Shown here piece after piece: positions 41,484-43,359 of a stretch of 43,359 nucleotides of DNA. Numbering within the stretch: position 1 is the first letter of the stretch; the number at the start of each line of letters is the position of its first letter. Under the pieces are notes generated by a model that saw nothing but the letters and a program-made list of their open reading frames with translations, made no database searches and was not told the origin of the DNA. Source of the DNA: Clostridia bacterium (GTDB lineage Bacteria; Bacillota; Clostridia; Oscillospirales; CAG-272); NCBI GenBank assembly GCA_017451915.1, contig JAFTNJ010000052.1, positions 1-43,359 on the forward strand, read 5' to 3'. The position numbers and the translations under genes are program-made.

Positions 41484-42983
41484 ATGAAGCTTTTTGTTAA
41501 GATCCTGTGCAGCCTTTTGGCACTCTGCACCCTGGCCGCGCTGGCCGTGGGCTGTACCCAGTCCGGCGGCGAGGGAGAGGGCACCAAGGCTCCCGTAGCC
41601 AATACGGGGGCGCAGACCAATGCCGCTACCGAAAATCTGGATGAGAACGGATACCTCAAGGACGCTCTGCCCGAGGACCTGAAATTCAATCAGGTGGTAC
41701 GCATCGTTGTCAGCGAATCCCAGGCGATGAACGTTTACCAGACCGAGCTTTCCGACAACGTGATCAGCAACGCGATTTTCAACCGTTGCGCCACCGTAGA
41801 GGAGCGCTTGGGGATTGAGATCGAGTGGCTCCCCATGGACGCCACCTGGAACGCCAACCGCAACGCCTTTTTCTCCCACATTCAAAGCACCAGCAGCTCG
41901 GGGGATGCCTACGACGCCATTTGTGTGTATAATCTGATTCCCGGTGCTCTGGCCGCCAAGGGCCTTTGCGAGAACCTGGCCGGCACCACTTATCTGGATC
42001 TTACCGCGCCCTGGTGGCCCGAGGACTTTGTGGATGAGATCGTGGTCAACGATACCCTGTACAGCCTGGTGGAAAACTCCTCCCGCGGTACTCTCTACAA
42101 CATTCACGGCGTATTTTTCAATAATTCTCTCATTGAGGATTACCACTTGACCTCGCCCTACGATATGGTTGCCGCCAACGAGTGGACCTTTGCCAACATG
42201 ATGGCTCTGATCAAGGACACCTGGTCGGATCAGAACGACAACGGTATCAAGGACAAGGACGATTTCTTTGGCGTTATGACGGGCACCGAGGCCAAGATCG
42301 AGACCTGGTTCTACGGCATGGGCTATAAGTATTCCACCAAGAACGCCGAGGGCGAGCCCGAATTGCTCATGGGCGATACCAATTACATGATCTCCTGGCT
42401 GGACGAGTTTACCAAAGCCGCGGGAACCAACGATTTCCTGCTTTGGGACGAAAACGGCCACACCAAGGCCTTTTTTGAGAACCGCGCCATTCTTTATATG
42501 TCTGCCATTCGTCTGGTGGATAACGGCGTGGCCGCCGGTATTGAAATGGACTACGGCATTGTTCCCGTGCCCAAGAAGGACGAAAACCAGGAGAAGTACA
42601 TCACCAACGTGGCCAACACTCACGATACTTGGTGCGTTCCCCTGAATGCCAAGAGCATGGACGTTTCCTCCGCCGTTCTGGAGTGTATGGCCTCCGAGTC
42701 CTACCGCCAGGTGGCTCCCGTGTATTTTGATCAGTGTATCAAGCTGCGCTATGCTCCCGACGGCAGATTGGCCGAGATGTACGATTTGATCCGTAATTCC
42801 ATCGTTTTCGATTTTTGCGGCATTTACAGCTTTGCCTTCGTGCAGGTGCCCCGCACGGTACTGCACATGAGCGCAAAGACGCCTCAGACCTATCCCTGGG
42901 CCTCCCAGTGGGCCACCTACGGTGCCAAGTTTGAGGCCGGCTTTGCCGAGATCCTTGCCCTCTACCACGGACAGACGTCGTAA
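41484..42983 (+). CDS. Extracellular solute-binding lipoprotein (family 1, sugar ABC type)
   Basis: 499 residues; ATG 41484 behind AAGGAG. Signal peptide with lipobox AVGC (Cys about residue 24), then a low-complexity Gly/Ala/Thr linker. The fold of ABC-transporter substrate-binding proteins is suggested by YDAICVYNLIPGALAAKG, DEIVVNDTLYSLV, GVFFNNSLIEDY, the DQNDNGIKDKDDFFG loop (calcium-binding style, D-x-D-x-G), YMSAIRLVDNG and GIVPVPKKDENQEKY. Substrate unknown, probably an oligosaccharide. It is monocistronic between its own promoter and terminator; no permease or ATPase gene is in the window, so it is an orphan or works with a distant transporter. Confidence 0.92.
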   Translation: MKLFVKILCSLLALCTLAALAVGCTQSGGEGEGTKAPVANTGAQTNAATENLDENGYLKDALPEDLKFNQVVRIVVSESQAMNVYQTELSDNVISNAIFNRCATVEERLGIEIEWLPMDATWNANRNAFFSHIQSTSSSGDAYDAICVYNLIPGALAAKGLCENLAGTTYLDLTAPWWPEDFVDEIVVNDTLYSLVENSSRGTLYNIHGVFFNNSLIEDYHLTSPYDMVAANEWTFANMMALIKDTWSDQNDNGIKDKDDFFGVMTGTEAKIETWFYGMGYKYSTKNAEGEPELLMGDTNYMISWLDEFTKAAGTNDFLLWDENGHTKAFFENRAILYMSAIRLVDNGVAAGIEMDYGIVPVPKKDENQEKYITNVANTHDTWCVPLNAKSMDVSSAVLECMASESYRQVAPVYFDQCIKLRYAPDGRLAEMYDLIRNSIVFDFCGIYSFAFVQVPRTVLHMSAKTPQTYPWASQWATYGAKFEAGFAEILALYHGQTS

Positions 42984-42998
42984 TCGAACCGAATAAAG

Positions 42999-43033
42999 CA
43001 GCCCCTGACGGATGCCCGTCAGGGGCTGTTTTG
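42999..43033 (+). terminator. Terminator after the solute-binding protein gene
   Basis: CAGCCCCTGACGG (42999-43011), loop ATGC, and CCGTCAGGGGCTG (43016-43028) form a perfect 13 bp stem followed by TTTTGG. Confidence 0.9.
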
Positions 43034-43077
43034 GTTAATGCCTTTAGGCAGTGGAGCGCTTGACGCGAAACAGACAA

Positions 43078-43257
43078 CCACCCGCTATGCGGGTGGGCGA
43101 CAAAGGTATTACCATTGTTTTGGACATCGATGTAACATAAGCCTTCTCCTGTGGGAGAAGGGGGACCACCGTAGGTGGTGGATGAGGAGTTACTTTGGAA
43201 TTAGAACACCTCATCCGGCAGCCTTCGGCTGCCACCTTCCCCCGCTGGGGAAGGCTT
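43078..43257. repeat. MITE-like palindromic repeat at the right edge
   Basis: A small hairpin CCACCCGC-TAT-GCGGGTGG (43078-43096) is followed by a 118 bp imperfect palindrome (43140-43257). The palindrome's ends are AGCCTTCTCC and GGGGAAGGCT, with inner arms GGATGAGG/CCTCATCC and local hairpins such as GGCAGCC-TTC-GGCTGCC. From 43258 to the edge only part of a further palindrome (GCTTTTGCAAAGCAAAAGC) is seen; no gene. Confidence 0.8.
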
Positions 43258-43359
43258 ACTGTTGTTTGCACTCTCGATTATGGAGGGGGAGTTTGCTCAA
43301 AGCTTTTGCAAAGCAAAAGCCGGCAGCTTGAGCCGCTGGCCAGTCCTATTGGGCTTTTA

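Overview
The window looks like a chromosomal segment of an uncultured, spore-forming, gut-type member of the Clostridia (Bacillota). Support comes from a spoVAC gene, an HPr kinase gene (hprK), a T-box leader in front of valS, a CpsB/Wzz/CpsD-type tyrosine-phosphorylation module, strong AGGAGG ribosome binding sites, and many textbook sigma-A promoters (TTGACA, 17 bp, TATAAT). Coding DNA is moderately GC-rich and promoters are AT-rich. Gaps between operons are littered with palindromic repeats of the kind seen in such genomes. No rRNA, phage, transposase or CRISPR array was seen; one tRNA-Thr gene is present.

Left part (1-11041): a cell-surface locus. After the cut end of an unidentified protein come a membrane-anchored protein with two complete transglutaminase domains flanked by about five YDG/MBG-like repeats, a giant anchored protein made almost only of about ten such repeats, and a small polytopic membrane protein. 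A separately promoted type I membrane protein follows, with repeat-like extracellular domains, one transmembrane helix, a long acidic linker and a conserved-looking cytoplasmic domain. This is the best candidate here for an undescribed system: a cross-linking or adhesive surface apparatus.

Middle part (11042-31381): cysE-tmk-lipoprotein operon; a carbohydrate patch (GH99-like enzyme, GH4 NAD-dependent glycosidase, divergent AraC regulator); a PrsA-like foldase lipoprotein with a membrane-anchored partner; hprK followed by a 17-unit leucine-rich-repeat protein and a glycine/histidine-rich membrane protein; a repeat-filled gap with tRNA-Thr(GGT); the T-box/valS unit with a repeat cluster lodged between riboswitch and gene; spoVAC behind a sigma-G-like promoter; a DUF4358-like lipoprotein; then cpsB-wzz-cpsD without nearby polymerase or flippase genes.

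Right part (31382-43359): a DUF2079 membrane protein; a compact AT-rich cassette with an XRE repressor divergent from two unknown membrane proteins and a palindromic operator inside the promoter; an acyltransferase/zinc-ribbon protein; a DUF3737 beta-helix protein; an operon of a glycosyltransferase-CsaB fusion with rarA; and a stand-alone sugar-binding lipoprotein. The right edge is again palindromic intergenic repeat.

Several starts were moved downstream of the longest open frame because the promoter or Shine-Dalgarno position demands it. All functional names rest on motif reading by eye; no database search was possible.
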